Position numbers and translations under genes: made by a program | Origin: Enoplosus armatus | Taxonomy: Eukaryota > Chordata > Actinopteri > Centrarchiformes > Enoplosidae | Assembly: GCF_043641665.1 (NCBI RefSeq) | Contig: NC_092203.1 | Location: 8,347,067 to 8,411,066, forward strand | Length of the DNA: 64,000 nucleotides | Reading direction: 5' to 3' | In this document: positions 50,531-62,965 of the stretch, in pieces | Layout: each line of letters begins with the position of its first letter | Position numbering within the stretch: the stretch's first letter is position 1 | Notes under the pieces: generated by a model | Told to the model about the DNA's origin: nothing | The model's database searches: none | The model's input: the letters and a program-made list of their open reading frames with translations, nothing else

Positions 50531-52116
50531 ATACATGTCTAATGTTTAAACTGTGGTACTTTTGCATAGTAATTACAATGAGAACTGGACTGTTGCCGAA
50601 ATAAGATATGGAGAAGCCTCCTTTACCATAACATCATTGCCTACTTTTTATTTTATTGCAATTATTTCTAACTAATATTACTAGCTATTAATAACACCCT
50701 TTACTTCTGAGCAAATTTCACACCTAGCTATGTTACAACGTTTAAAAGTATATCAGTATTAGTGTAGAAATGAACCGTTAATACTCAACCTGCCCAGCAC
50801 CAAACGACAAATACCGTTAGCGTCTAAGCTAGCTAGCCCGAGTTTCTCCTATTACCATACTACAAGCTACTGGCTAACTTGTGACTACAATTTAGCAGTT
50901 TTAAGAGACAGATATTTCCTTCATGTGTTGGTGGAGGCGACAACAGACCTAAAGGTGAGTAAATATTAGACTTACGTTCATCAAATGGATGCTAACGTTG
51001 CTCTGTGTCTGCCGGTTATGTAGCTAGGCAACAGGTTAGCCAAAAGCTAATTTACATGATTAAAAGCTAGCTATATGACGATCTTGTAGCTCGCCATGCT
51101 GCCCCCTAGTGGCCATAAAAAGAGATAACGTTGCTATTACATATATTTAGCAATATTTTGATATTAGAATAATATGCATAGCACCACCTCTAAGTTCCTC
51201 CTGGTAAACATTTTGTTTTTTGGAAAGAAGAAATGCTCAACAAAACAGCACTTGGACCATCTTTCATTTAGCATTTATGGGGGAAAAATGGCATTATTAC
51301 ATATATAATTTGGTATGATAAAACAACAGGTCAAAAAATTAGGTTACATCTATTCAATCATGAGTACAGTAACATGAATATTCCATATATTAATGAAAAT
51401 GTGTTTGCTTTATTACTGTGCAAAACAAAATATACATATCTACTGAATGTGTAAGAAGTACAGTATCAGTGAATGGGCCCCCGTAGTGACACAACACTTG
51501 TTTTACATGTAATCAAATGACTGAACATTCCTATAAATACTCCTGTTTGCCAATGAATTAAAAAAAAAAAAAACAACAGTTATCAGCATTGAACCTAATT
51601 GAGATGTGATGATGGCTTACATGAAACACACATCAAAATGATTACCCTGTTATGTGCCTACAACAGTAAGATACTATCCTTTTAGTCATTTGCTGGTGTT
51701 TCTGATCCATATATTACCTAATAATATGAGGTAACAATCAGGTCTTGCATAAAAACAGCAAAAACAAACAAATATTGTATCAGAGGACCACTCCTGGGCA
51801 AAACAAAAAGAAATAAGTAATTATTTAGAAAAGAAACAGGCTAATTTGATTGATTTGTTAAACAGAAATATAATGTAATAGCTCTTAATATTGTGGATTT
51901 AATTGTCATCCCTGCCCCATCTACGTAAAAGGCACATCACAAGCCTGCTATGGAGGCTCTTAGTCAAATCCAGTTTCATTCATCAGTGTCAACACATGGT
52001 ATTGTCAACGCATATGAGGGATAACAAGTCTGAAAGGCCTGACTGGACCAAAGAGGTTTAAGCAACTAACATCACCATGTAGAGTGTGTAAGACCCCATG
52101 TGGTCCATGAGATTTT
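50531..52116. other. convergent intergenic gap between obsl1 and ctdsp1
   Basis: AT-rich sequence between the two facing 3' ends. It holds GCTAGCTAGC-type simple motifs near 50,826-50,840 and a CTCF-type motif at 51,098-51,113. No gene recognised. Confidence 0.65.
51098..51113 (-). promoter_or_regulatory. strong candidate CTCF motif
   Basis: The minus strand reads GGCCACTAGGGGGCAGCA, a full match to the vertebrate CTCF core, in reverse orientation between the convergent 3' ends of obsl1 and ctdsp1. Confidence 0.6.
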
Positions 52117-52448
52117 AAAGGAAAATTCTACCCTCAAATCATCTCACACTGCTACACATCACTTTCACTTTGAATGAATAATGAGGATTTTCTGCTACCG
52201 TGACTATCTGTGCCTCTTCTGTGATTTATTTCTCAAAGAAAACATCTGAGCCTGACGTTTACTGTTCATGGTGTAGAGCTATTAAACTCCATCGTAGCTG
52301 CACTGGAATGATCTCACCATTACGTCATGTCAGTCCAACAGAACAAGACCATACAGCCAAATTACAGAAGGGACCCAGATGTGCAAGATAAATCACCAAT
52401 AGCTGTTTATTAACAGTGTTGAAGAGTTTCAGGGTGGATTTCTCCTTT
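52117..52448. mobile_element. MITE-like element with terminal inverted repeats
   Basis: The left end AAAGGAAAATTCTACCCT (52,117-52,134) and the reverse complement of the right end AAAGGAGAAATCCACCCT (52,431-52,448) match at 15 of 18 positions, enclosing about 300 nt without coding capacity. This is the form of a non-autonomous DNA transposon. No clear target-site duplication was found. Confidence 0.6.
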
Positions 52449-52554
52449 GAATTTGGACTGAATTAAACCACTTTTTGTCTTCAAAGGTGTGCTTGCTCAC
52501 CAGGCACAGCACCTCATATCCTTGCGTCCTCATGGCAGCCCCCCTCCCTGCCCC

Positions 52555-54187
52555 CACCCCCCCAACACACATTTTATTACAAAGTCCTGAAATACCTTCC
52601 AGCCTATGTGTACCGCTTCGAAAAAAAACAAGAAAACGTTGTACTTTGAAGCTTATGAGAACCAAACTGACAAGCCAAACTGTAACCTTTTTTGCATCAT
52701 ACAACTTTCTTCAGTTCAAATTGACCATTCAAATACAGTCTGTAAATGTTAGAGATTCAAGTTTTGTGCGGCTTTAAAACAAGGAACTGAACCGATCGAA
52801 CACAAATGAAGGCACTGTTTAACAACAACCTATTTCCAAGCAGTTTTAGAAATCAATCCTGGTCCTCTTGTCTCTGCAGTCAACTGTTGACCCACAAGGT
52901 GCAGATACATTTGCACTTTGGCTGTCCATCAATCTTTAAACCACCTTTGGAAATCTACGTCCGACAAACATAGCAGCTGCTCTCTCAGAGTCATCATATT
53001 AGTGTCAGGGTTTTAGGAAAAATGCTGCAGTCATCATCAGTTTCAGTGCAGACACTTTGCTAACAGGACAGGGCTCATTGTTTTTAGTTTATACCAATTA
53101 CCACCAACAATTATCACTTTTCTTAGAGTGGTGTACATTGACTTCCCCACTGATTCATGTTCCCATGGATCAAAAAGGTGTATTGCTTCCTGCTGTAAAA
53201 GGACGACTGATTTGTTTCACCTGTTGTGATACTAGAAATCCCAAAAATCCCAAATAATGATGCCCATTCATTACGCCGTGCTGTTTTTTAAGCTGGATTT
53301 AGTTTACAAATTGTGCTAAAATCAATTTCTACCCTGCAGTGAAAGGGAGGACAGTACTATAGACAACAGACTGTACCGGTAAAGTGCTGTCCAATCATTG
53401 TGTTATCAGTGAATTTAACAGCTGCTGATTATATTTGACATTACAAACCCACTTGGGTTTTAAAAAAGAAACTTTATCAGATTTATCCGTAACACTGTGA
53501 TGATTACTCAAAAATACCTGATCACATCGCTCTAAAATGACAACCGAGGATTGCATGCTTTTGACTGCAGACAAATAGTGTGATAACTGAAATTAGGGTG
53601 TGTGACAAATGTAATGCTCTTCCAAAGCGTTTAAAAGACATCTACAGTACATATACACCATCTGCTCTTTCAATGACAAGACTGATTTATTTGCACATAA
53701 ACCTTTCCAGAAATTCCTTTCCACTTGATTCCTGCTTACCAAATCCTGCATCTTTTGCAGGGTCAGACAGCTGAATCCATGAGAGAAGTCCATGTGTCCA
53801 GAGGATTCATGGCCTCAGCTTTGTTAACTCTACTGCAAGTTCAGTGACGCCGCAGAAATGTCCTTAAACATTCATCCATCCATCCTTTCATCCACTCACT
53901 CACATCAGCTGGTTCATGGTTGGCTGATAGGGAGAAAGTTACAAGGCAAATTTCAGGCAGTTTTCTGTTTGACCAGGAGGTGGCAGTGATGACGCCGTCA
54001 AAGTCACTGAAGACTCCCAAACGGGATCTTGGTTTGATAGTGGGAAGGTGAAGGCTCTGTCGGCTGAGAAGCAGTCTGTGTTCGGGTGGGCTGTGATCGC
54101 TGGGGCTGGTGCTGGAGCCTCGCTGGTGTGTGCATTTCCGTTATGTACGCCATTTTGTTCAGAGCTGAGATGAGAAGTCGAACGCCG
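52555..54187 (-). other. ctdsp1: predicted 3' UTR of ctdsp1
   Basis: About 1.6 kb from the stop codon to the predicted polyadenylation site. It contains a 7-nt miR-26 seed match (52,756-52,762). Another AATAAA at 53,686-53,691 could give a shorter form. Confidence 0.5.
52573..52578 (-). terminator. ctdsp1: polyadenylation signal of ctdsp1
   Basis: The minus strand reads AATAAA followed directly by TGTGTGTTGGGGGGG, a GU/G-rich downstream element. It lies 1.6 kb past the stop codon and predicts the mRNA 3' end near 52,555. Confidence 0.65.
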
Positions 54188-57100
54188 TTAGCTTGCGGTC
54201 CCTTGGTGCTTGAGGACTGTGTAGATGTTATCCACTTTGCTCAGCCTCTCGAAGAAAGGGATGAGGTCCAGCAGCTCGGTGTCGGACATGTCGTCGAACC
54301 ACGAGGCCACAGGCACCTGGACGGAAACAAATTATCAGCAACCACGCCAACAACCTTTGGCGTCTATCACAGTAATCATTTTGCTTCCTGACACTATAAA
54401 GCCATCACTAAGTCAGATTTCTGAAATAATGCAGCTCAAAATTACATTTTCTGTTGTCATACTAAAATGGAAATGTCAGTATTTTCCTCTATATTACCCA
54501 ACAATATGGCATTTTTTTCTGTGCAATAGTTAGTGACAGGAAGGTGAATAATTCACTGTTAACATCAGGAGTCAGGTGGAGGACACTCACTGCGTTGTCG
54601 GGGTGGAAGACGTAGGAGGCAGGGGAGTTGTCCACGATGATGACCTTGTTCATGTCGCGACCCAGGCGACTCAGGTCCTTGACGTAATTACCTCGGTGGA
54701 AGACGCAGGACTCCCGGAACAAGCGGCAGCGGAAAGCGCCCCACTTGTCCAGGAGGTCAGAGACGGGGTCTGCATACTGCAGCGGAGACAAAACAAAAAA
54801 GACATGGACGGATTAGAGCAGTTCCCAAAAGCAGGTTTCGCTCTGGCTGTGCAGTGCAGCAGTTTCTCACCTTGGCTAAACTGGCAGTGAACAGGACACA
54901 CTCAAACAGTTCTCCCATTCTCTTCAGGAACTCGTCGACATGGGGCCGCTTCAGGACGTACACCTGGAAGACACAAGAATCTTTAAACCAGGTTCCTCCA
55001 CAGCTTGCATTTCAAAATACAACATGTTTCTACAAACCGTAACTGCCTGAGGAGCTATGACGCTTTCTTTTCATATCAAATATAATCTATGCAAATGATG
55101 ACTTGACAGTTTGAAGGTTTCATATGGATGTAGCAGACAAATGTAAATCCCACACATTACAATCTCAGGCCTTCTAAACTTGAAACTAAATATAAAATTA
55201 CTTCGATCACAGACAGACAAGCATTTAGCTCCAAAAGTTAAATCCAGGACTTGTTTCCTTGAAGTTCCTCCTCCATTTTTTTCCTACTTTCTGCGGTGTC
55301 GGCGGCTGAGGGCAGCGTTCCTGAACCAAGTCATCCGGAATAGGCTGTGCTTGTCTGAACAAACCTATCCTGGATTACTTGAATCAGGCCCAGACCCACG
55401 GTATGTCATCCATCTCCAAGCAGCCATCTTCAAATCCCTTAAACGCCGACGGCACCGACTATACTCGGCAATTTAAACTCGAGAGCACTGCTATCACAAA
55501 ACCACAAGGACGGTGAGGCAATGTCCTGTTAGAGGACGGCAGATGACAACAAGTTACAGAATAAGCGTTTCTGCTGAGGTTATTGAGTGGAAGTGTGATG
55601 CCAGCATTACCTGGTGTAGTGTTCCATCTATTTCAACAGGAATGATGAAATCTGCATTGTTCACAGGCTGTTGGAATGACAAGAAACTTGATGTTAACAC
55701 ACAAGATATGGATATTTCCACACAAACAAGGCACAGGATTTACATTTTTCGACTGCAGGCAGCAACATCTAGTCACAAGGTTTACTCCTCGGAGCGGAGA
55801 CGCTGCATATAAAAGCATATAAAATATTATTGTAGGACAGATGCAGGTAGCGACAAACAGTCTGCAGTGTGTGTGTACACGGAGGAGCGGCTGTGTTTAT
55901 TTGGGGTTTAAGAACCAGCTAGTTTGGGTTTGGCATTTGCCAGCGATGACAGAAATGTCACCATCAGAGCCAACAACAACCAGATGGGGGGAAAATGTAG
56001 ACCTTACAGAGTGTTTCTTACTATTAGACATAATTATCTCATGATGTAATGTGATCACAGGGGACAAATATGTGCTTTAAAAGCCCAATTCATATCCTGC
56101 ACCAGAGAGGAAACTGAAGAACACGCTTGCACATAGCTGCTTATAATCAATGCAATATTTTTCTTACCTTAAAAGAGCTGTGAACTAACGTCTCATCCAG
56201 ATCTATCACCACGCAGATCTTTCCAGAGTCTTTCGACTTCACTGGAGGCAGCAGTGGCTTCACCTGGATCTAAAAAAATACCACCACACGATATAATGCG
56301 GATACAGATTTTATCTTTCTGCTGTCAAAACAGGACAAAAATGCAACCAGCAAGACAAAAAGTTAAACACACCTTGGAGACGGTTCCGTTCTCTTCGACC
56401 AGCAGAGGGGCGTTGTTGTTGACTGGCGGGGGTTCAGGCTGGTCCCGACACAGGCAGCAGAAGAGGCTGGAGAAGAGGCCTCTGCTCCTGGGCTTCTTGG
56501 AGGACAGAGAGGGCGAAGACCCTGCAGAGGATGAAGAGAAGGTTCGTCACGATGGTTTACAAAAACTTTGAATGACCCACGACTTGAACAACAGCCCAAA
56601 ACCCAAAGATATTCAGTTTGCTGTCACAAATGACAAAGAAACAGCAAATCCTCATATTTGAGAAGGTTGAAAAATGACTGAAATGAAGATATATCTCAGT
56701 TGCAGCCCTGTCTTATTTCAATAAGATGATTTTATATTAGCTAAACAATTGGCAGAAAACCCTTCAAAATTAATTAAAATAAAGCAAAAAACAAATCTAA
56801 GAAGTTTTTTAAGAAGACGTTTCGTATTTGAGGCATAATTCTTGCAAGGAAACCTAACTGATGACTCCATCTTGTCAGTGGATGTATGAAAACAGTAAAA
56901 AAAAAAAAGCACACCCAGCAGCTTTCCTCATACTTTAGTCATGTGCACAAACCCTCCTGGAGACAGGAGCTCTTGCGTAACCACCTCTCTGATGTCAGCA
57001 GCAAACAGCCTCAAACACCACCATTCAGCACTTCGACACTTCACTTAAAAGATAGAGGGATCATAAACACATCATGAGTTTATTGTGGAACGCCGTGTGC

Positions 57101-60100
57101 CAATCAGAGCGGAGCAGATGCCACATGACCATTCATAAATATGCATATGAGAATGTAAACACTCGGCTTTTATGTAGTTATAAAATGTTTTTAACCATTT
57201 TATGTTGTGTCTTCTGTTCCTTTATGGAAATTACAGTAAGAAAGTTGTAACCTTAATAATATGCAACCAAACTGTAAGAAACTTCAATATAATTGGTTGC
57301 TTGTTAAAGTTAATTCTCACAACCACTAACACCTTGAAAAGTAATAGCTGTGTACATACATGAAGGAGGTGTTAAACGAGTTAGACTCAAAGCATCAGAC
57401 TTAAGAGTTTTCAGCCTCTGGCCACTTTTTTGAGCAACACGACAAAAGCTCCAGCTGATTCCTGCCAAACAGACGATTAACCAAACAACTTTGGCAAACA
57501 GCGAATGAGGGTTTAGTCACACACCCTTATATCTGCCAATCACTGTGGTGTAACAGTGTGCACCTGTACAGCTCAGCAGGTATAAAGCTTATAGTGTTTA
57601 GTTTTGCTGTTTTATATCTTCAGTTCATTTAATCAACGTCCTGTTAAATGTGTTTTATTGGTGTATTATAAAGCATTTTGTACTGTCAATTTGAAAAGTG
57701 CAATATAAAATAAATGTTCACGACGTCATCTTGAAAGGTCAGCGAGCTAACTGGCTGACCGAGACAACTTCTTACAGGAGGACATTTAGGATTTTAAGGT
57801 GGTATCAGAGCTTTTAGGTGTCACAGTCTTAGTTTTATTTAGCTCGGTGTAAAGATTACATCAGATAAATGTCGGTCACTGAGATTATTTCTTCCCTCAC
57901 AAATGTTTGTCAAGCCACAGCTCCATTCGGTTAATTTCTGTGTCCCATAAATCTCTGATCAACACTTTCCTGTCCCACATTAGACTTTGTTTCGGCCTCT
58001 TTATGCACCGCACTCCCTCTCTCCGTCTATCCGGACGTGACTGTGTTACCAACACACAAGCCTCTGTTGTGCATCTCTCACGCCTCTTTCATTCCCTCCT
58101 ACTCCATTTGTAAATTCAAACCCCGTCTGACCCTCGGCTGGCCTCGGCCGCGCTCAGGCCAAAACAGGAAGAGGAAACAGACGGGTATCAGCGGAGGAAG
58201 CTGCTCGCCATGATGTTTTAGTGTGGCAGGAGAAGGCTTCTGACACCATTATCCATGCGGTCCATTTCATGTCAAATCAGGTTTTTAATTCATTCCTGTA
58301 TTTGAGTGTTGTTACCTTTTCTGTCATTTGAATTGTTACAGAGATCTCTAATCTCTAAACAAAACTGATCCCAATTTGTGGCACATAATGCAGCCTCATT
58401 TTTTCTGAATACCAGCACAAACTTAGTTTAAGGGATCTTATTCAGTCCCTTGTGCCGTTATTTATTCCCCTATGTCCTCATTCATTATGCACGTCACTCC
58501 TTTGTTTCCTTTTTCACTCCCTTGCATCCTTATAATCTCCAGCGTTCACTCCCGTGTGGTTATTTGCTCCCTCGGATTTCCGTTAGATCTTCTATCACAC
58601 GCCTTTCACCAGAGAAAATGACTAACTGGGTGCTGACCACAAAACACAGAGCATGCATTAATTCATCAAGAGGGCCATTATGAGGATGACAAGGGAGGAG
58701 CTAATTTATGGGGTGGAGTGGAACATACTGCAGGCAGTCAGCTAAGAACATCCCCTACTGCTCCTGAAACCTGAATCATCAGAAAGGACGAGCCTTGTAG
58801 CGGTGTTGTATTTACAGCCTATTCTTCTTCTTCCCAAACATTTCATTCCTTTGCAATTCTAAGACAATGTTCAGGCAATAGTGTTATTTAATATAACAGG
58901 TTTCTAATGCAGATTACATACAGTGTAGTATAGCAAAATGATATATCCATATTTTGCATGCGTAGTCTGCATTTTTATTCATTTATTCATGTATTTATTT
59001 AATTTCCAATCATCAAGCAGCAAGTCCTCACATTTTAGAAGCTGGAACCAGACAACATTTAGCTCTCTGGCATTTTAAAATACTAAAATCATACATTTCG
59101 AGAGGCTTTTTGGAATAAAAACATTCATATTGGGTGTGAGTTTGACAAATCAGTAAGTCTTGAGGGATTTCTATTCCAAATTTCCTCTACTTTTGACACC
59201 TGTTTCTAACACGGTGGTTTTATTGCATTTAACACGACAGTGTTCTATACAGTAAAAGACCCATCTTCAGTCAATCATCTCATCTCCTTCAACTGAAGAC
59301 AAGCCGACCATTAAAAAAAAGGGGCACGATGTGCAAAATAAAGAAATATACAAATAAATACACTGTTATGTAAGACGTAGAATCAAACTTTGCAGTATTT
59401 TACGTTGTGGTTTTTAACGATGTGTTAAACACATCTGGCTTCAAACTAAGATGAAACAATCGTCTGAGCTCATTCTGACGATACCAATATTAACACTTAA
59501 ATACACAAGCAGCCATCACGCCTGAGAAACACTATCAGTTGAGTAATAAGTAAATAAAGACTTGAGATGTGTCACATTATAAATGCAACTCTACCTACTT
59601 CCTCAACATCACCTCAACATGTTAACTCCTGTCTCACGGTGTGAATAAATTCACACTCCATGCACTCATGATAAGATCATTTGCCTTATCAGATAATTTT
59701 ATCAGCCAAGGATGCATTTTAAAGCCTGACCGTGTCAATAGCTTCCTGTAATCGACGCTTCCACTCCCATTCTTGATCATCTCTGCCTCTTTGACAGCTG
59801 CGCTTAAGTCACATAATAACTTTGCTTCCTTGCTTCACTGATTTTATTGCAAATGTCTTTAACTTCAGTTTTATCAATGCAGGAAGGGCTTGACCCAAGC
59901 GCATCTGATGCTGGTATTGACTACACTGCCAGTGCTTTCAAATTTGCCTTCATCTGTGACAAGAATCCAGCTATTTTTAAAGGGTTTCATTCTTTGAATC
60001 GAGCAGCATCTGAAACAGCTGTTAGACTTTCATGTGACCATAAAACTCTCCAATAAAACGCAGACTAATGAAACTTTGAGGTTAAAAAGAAACACCGTAT

Positions 60101-62020
60101 TCACCAAAAGAAAAAGAAATAAAAATGTGCAAAGGAGGAACAGTTTCATGCAGATTAACAGTTTGTGATCAAGGAGGAGCCTTCACCAGATCGGACAATC
60201 TGATATACGAGAACGCACCAGCATGGTTTGAGGCCGAGTTACAGAAGCTACGACGCCATAATTAGTGGCAAATGATGAATTGCGCTGACAGCAAACAGAA
60301 TTGTGCTGCCTTTTTATAGACAAGTGGAAAAAAACAAGTCCTGTATGCAAAAGGTAGCATAGGTTCTGTGTTTAATGGATTATATAGAAATTACGTTGGA
60401 TTTCAACATGCTTATTTATTTTAAAAAAACACGAATAAATGGCCATGATCAGTCGTAGTGATTAGCACATTAAGCAACACCTTGTTCCAGTTGAAAAACA
60501 CTTACTTACTACATCAAAGATGACCTTGGAAGACAAGACATTCATTTGTAGATTTCCTCACTGTAGGCTGTGATGATGAAAATCTTATGTTTCATTTTAA
60601 GTTTGATTGATTTATAAACGCTCTCGGAAGCTTCAAAAACACAAGAGCTGATGACTGATGGTACTTTACTCAACAAGAAGGTTTGTTAGGTGCTTTCACA
60701 ACTAGTCAACATCTAGTCAAACAGTGTGTCTGAACTCAGTGGGGAACTACAAAAACGAACACAAAAGTGTACACGACAGTGAAACCGAAACTAAACGTTT
60801 TCTTTTGATTTGATGAAGCTAACAAAGGCATGGTTTTCATAATGTCACACTCTCTTTAGGGAGGACAGAGTAAACATGCTGTTTGAGACAGCGGCTGTGT
60901 GCCACAGTGAATAAACATGCTCTCAAAAGTGTGGGGACTCGGTTATGTAATAGATTAGGCTACTACACGTTTACAAGTAGGCCTCTGCTTGACATTTCAG
61001 CCACTGATCATCTGCACACATCTCAGCTTATCCTGTAATGTCACAATATAACATATCTTTGTGTGCACAGTGCGCCTGATTCAGTTTAAATATCAGTGTT
61101 GAGTGCATTGAATGTGACATTATGGAGGCTGGAAGTGACACTACACATTATAAAATGTGAGATAATGGCCTTTAGAAGGAGGACTGGCAGCATTTTCTCA
61201 GGGATGATGACCGGTAGGTTACCTGGTTATCCAGTAACCTGCATTTACACTCACTGTGGTATCTCATTGGTTTGTGTACAGCGGCAGTGCCAGAAATCCA
61301 TGTCAGTGAACACAGAACTGATAAAGTTAGTGTTGCGTGGTGGAAATCAGGATTTCACAGGCTTTTAATTTAGTTAAGAGGGAAACAGAGTGGCATTGTT
61401 ATAAGATAAACAGCACAAAGTGTGATGACAGAAAGATACAAGAGATATGAGGAGATAAAACACACATTCTCAGTATGAAAAGGTCATTGTAACTATATAT
61501 ATTTATTTAATTATCATATTGAAGCCAATATTTATACATAGTTCATTATTTTTTTATCATCACTATAATATTCTATAAGGATTTCAAGTGTCTCTATGGT
61601 GACTGTAAAACATGTCTATGCTTTTATTAACACATTATAGCTGTTTTAATAAAGCATTGGTACGTCATTTCCTTTACTTTCATTACAGGCCAAAGGGCCG
61701 CAGCCACAATCTGCACAACAGTGACAGTTTTAATGCGGTAACTTGTTTTCAATCCACTTGAATAACTCTGGTGTTTCTAATGCAGCAGTGCCGACTTTAA
61801 TGTGTCGCTACAGTCAGGCAGATTGCTGAGGTGTCCGGGGTGAGGATCGTGAACTCTGACTCGGAGTTGTGACCACGGAGCTGCAAAACTTTTTTTTTTC
61901 TGACATGAGTGCAGAACTCAAGCGGGACAAAAAGTAAAGACGCTTACCCCTCTCTCCTGCGGCTTTACTTGCCTCTTCATCCCGGCTGACTTGGGTGATT
62001 ATAGAGGACGGAGGGTCCAT
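54188..62020 (-). CDS. ctdsp1: CTD small phosphatase 1 (SCP1)
   Basis: A Mg2+-dependent phosphatase of the FCP/SCP group (HAD superfamily). It removes phosphate from Ser5 of the RNA polymerase II C-terminal domain and acts with the REST complex to repress neuronal genes. Seven exons give 262 residues (human 261): 61948-62020, 56373-56521, 56168-56269, 55611-55667, 54871-54963, 54591-54776, 54188-54316. The catalytic DLDETL motif is at residues 97-102 (Asp97 nucleophile, Asp99 acid/base), and DNSPASY sits at 207-213 in the second half of the active site. A Cys pair follows the basic KKPRSRG stretch, as in the human protein. [24 protein letters not shown] and [10 protein letters not shown] point to ctdsp1 rather than ctdsp2 or ctdspl. 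The start is the ATG at 62,020; the stop is TAA at 54,188-54,190. Confidence 0.96.
55305..55400 (-). ncRNA. mir26b: mir-26 family precursor (mir-26b-like) in ctdsp1 intron 4
   Basis: On the minus strand 55,362-55,383 is TTCAAGTAATCCAGGATAGGTT in two parts: the family seed TTCAAGTAATCC and AGGATAGGTT, as in fish miR-26b. The opposite arm (55,323-55,344, CCTATTCCGGATGACTTGG..) pairs with it, and CCTGA/TCAGG extend the stem below, giving a hairpin with a loop of about 17 nt. It lies in the intron between exons 55611-55667 and 54871-54963, same strand as the host. Mammalian mir-26 genes also sit in introns of CTDSP-family genes (mir-26b in CTDSP1), so sequence, fold and context agree. Confidence 0.96.
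55668..56167 (-). other. ctdsp1 intron 3
   Basis: A 500-nt intron between the DLDETL exon and the 57-nt exon. Nothing recognisable inside. Confidence 0.8.
56522..61947 (-). other. large first intron of ctdsp1
   Basis: A 5.4-kb AT-rich intron. No exon, RNA gene or clear transposon was recognised. It may hold alternative first exons or enhancers, but no sequence evidence singles one out. Confidence 0.75.
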
Positions 62021-62049
62021 CACATCCAGGTCTGGTCCAGAGTGCTGAC

Positions 62050-62215
62050 CTCACACTTTAAAAGTTAGAGATTGTTCGCTGACTCGGTGCTGCATTAAAA
62101 CAACTTAACACTCGCGAAAACGAAGCTGAAGCGCCCCGGGAAACATCGCAACAAGTCGCCTACAGCGCGTCCATTACACTTCGGGTGTTGTTGTCCGCTC
62201 AGAAACCCGCTGAAG
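62050..62215 (-). promoter_or_regulatory. ctdsp1: CpG-rich promoter region of ctdsp1
   Basis: About 13 CpG dinucleotides fall within 140 nt (62,078-62,215), directly upstream of the first coding exon, in sequence that is otherwise CpG-poor. No TATA box is seen at a fitting distance. This fits a housekeeping-type CpG promoter; the start site cannot be fixed. Confidence 0.55.
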
Positions 62216-62803
62216 TTTGAAGTCTGAAAGTTATAAAAAACATTTGTCAAGGAGATGGCAACTTTGATTCAATATGGTGCTCAACTCCGCTCGCAATTTC
62301 AAGATACAAACATGGAGGTTTCAAGGCTTCCCATTTCACTTAAAGTGGCGCAGTAAGGGAATGGCCGTGTGCAACACTCCCTCTCCTGGAGTCTACAAGT
62401 TTGACGATGATCCCTCAAAGTAGCCTGAGACAAACTTACTCAAACGTAGCTAAGCTAACGGACTAGCTACACCGGACTTATTGTAGTCAAATATACTATT
62501 CTTAGAAACGGCCGAAAGACGTATTTTACACCATTTACATTGCCAATGTTGGATTTTGTGGTCTACACCAAATTAACAGTGCGTTTCTATGCGACCATAA
62601 CTTTAAAAAGATAAAAGATACGTAATTTATTTACAGGCTAACGGTTAACAGTTAGCAACTGACTACCTTTAGCTAAGGGATAGCTACTCCAGCGGATATT
62701 TAAAAACACAACTGGACTATAATATTACACAATTTATACCGTATTTGTTACTTATTGACCAGCAGGTTTATGTGTTTGGGAGTCAGACAGACGTCGTTGT
62801 GTA
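62216..62803. other. intergenic region between ctdsp1 and a possible divergent gene
   Basis: A 0.6-kb region with GCTAGC/TTAGC-type motifs and no coding sequence. It could serve as a shared bidirectional control region if the plus-strand exon at 62,804 is real. Confidence 0.4.
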
Positions 62804-62965
62804 ATGACCGCTACTTGCTCAACAACAAAACTTTTGGGAGAAGTAGCAGCAAAGAAACGCCCAGTTTGGGTCCCCTTGAAACTGCCGAGCGCCAGGGAGC
62901 GTCGCACAAGTGCCGTCTCCGTCTCTAGTGTACATTTCTCTTCTCGACCAAAATCCAGCAGCAGG
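62804..62965 (+). CDS. possible first coding exon of an unidentified gene
   Basis: An ATG at 62,804 opens 54 codons (162 nt) that end at a good splice donor (AGG|GTGAGG, 62,965/62,966). The peptide is basic and Ser/Arg/Lys-rich (KKRPVWVPLKLPSARERR..). The exon is CpG-rich and lies about 0.8 kb head-to-head from ctdsp1, as is common for bidirectional promoters. I recognise no family, and no downstream exon is visible in the last kilobase, so this may be a chance ORF in a CpG-rich region. Confidence 0.3.

Noticed and set aside
50826..50955. Possible first exon ending at a GTGAGT donor near 50,955
   Set aside because: No ATG-led frame of note and no plus-strand exons follow before 62.8 kb; the donor match is likely chance.
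61096..61368. 90-codon ORF in the first ctdsp1 intron
   Set aside because: No recognisable similarity, no splice context and opposite strand to the gene.
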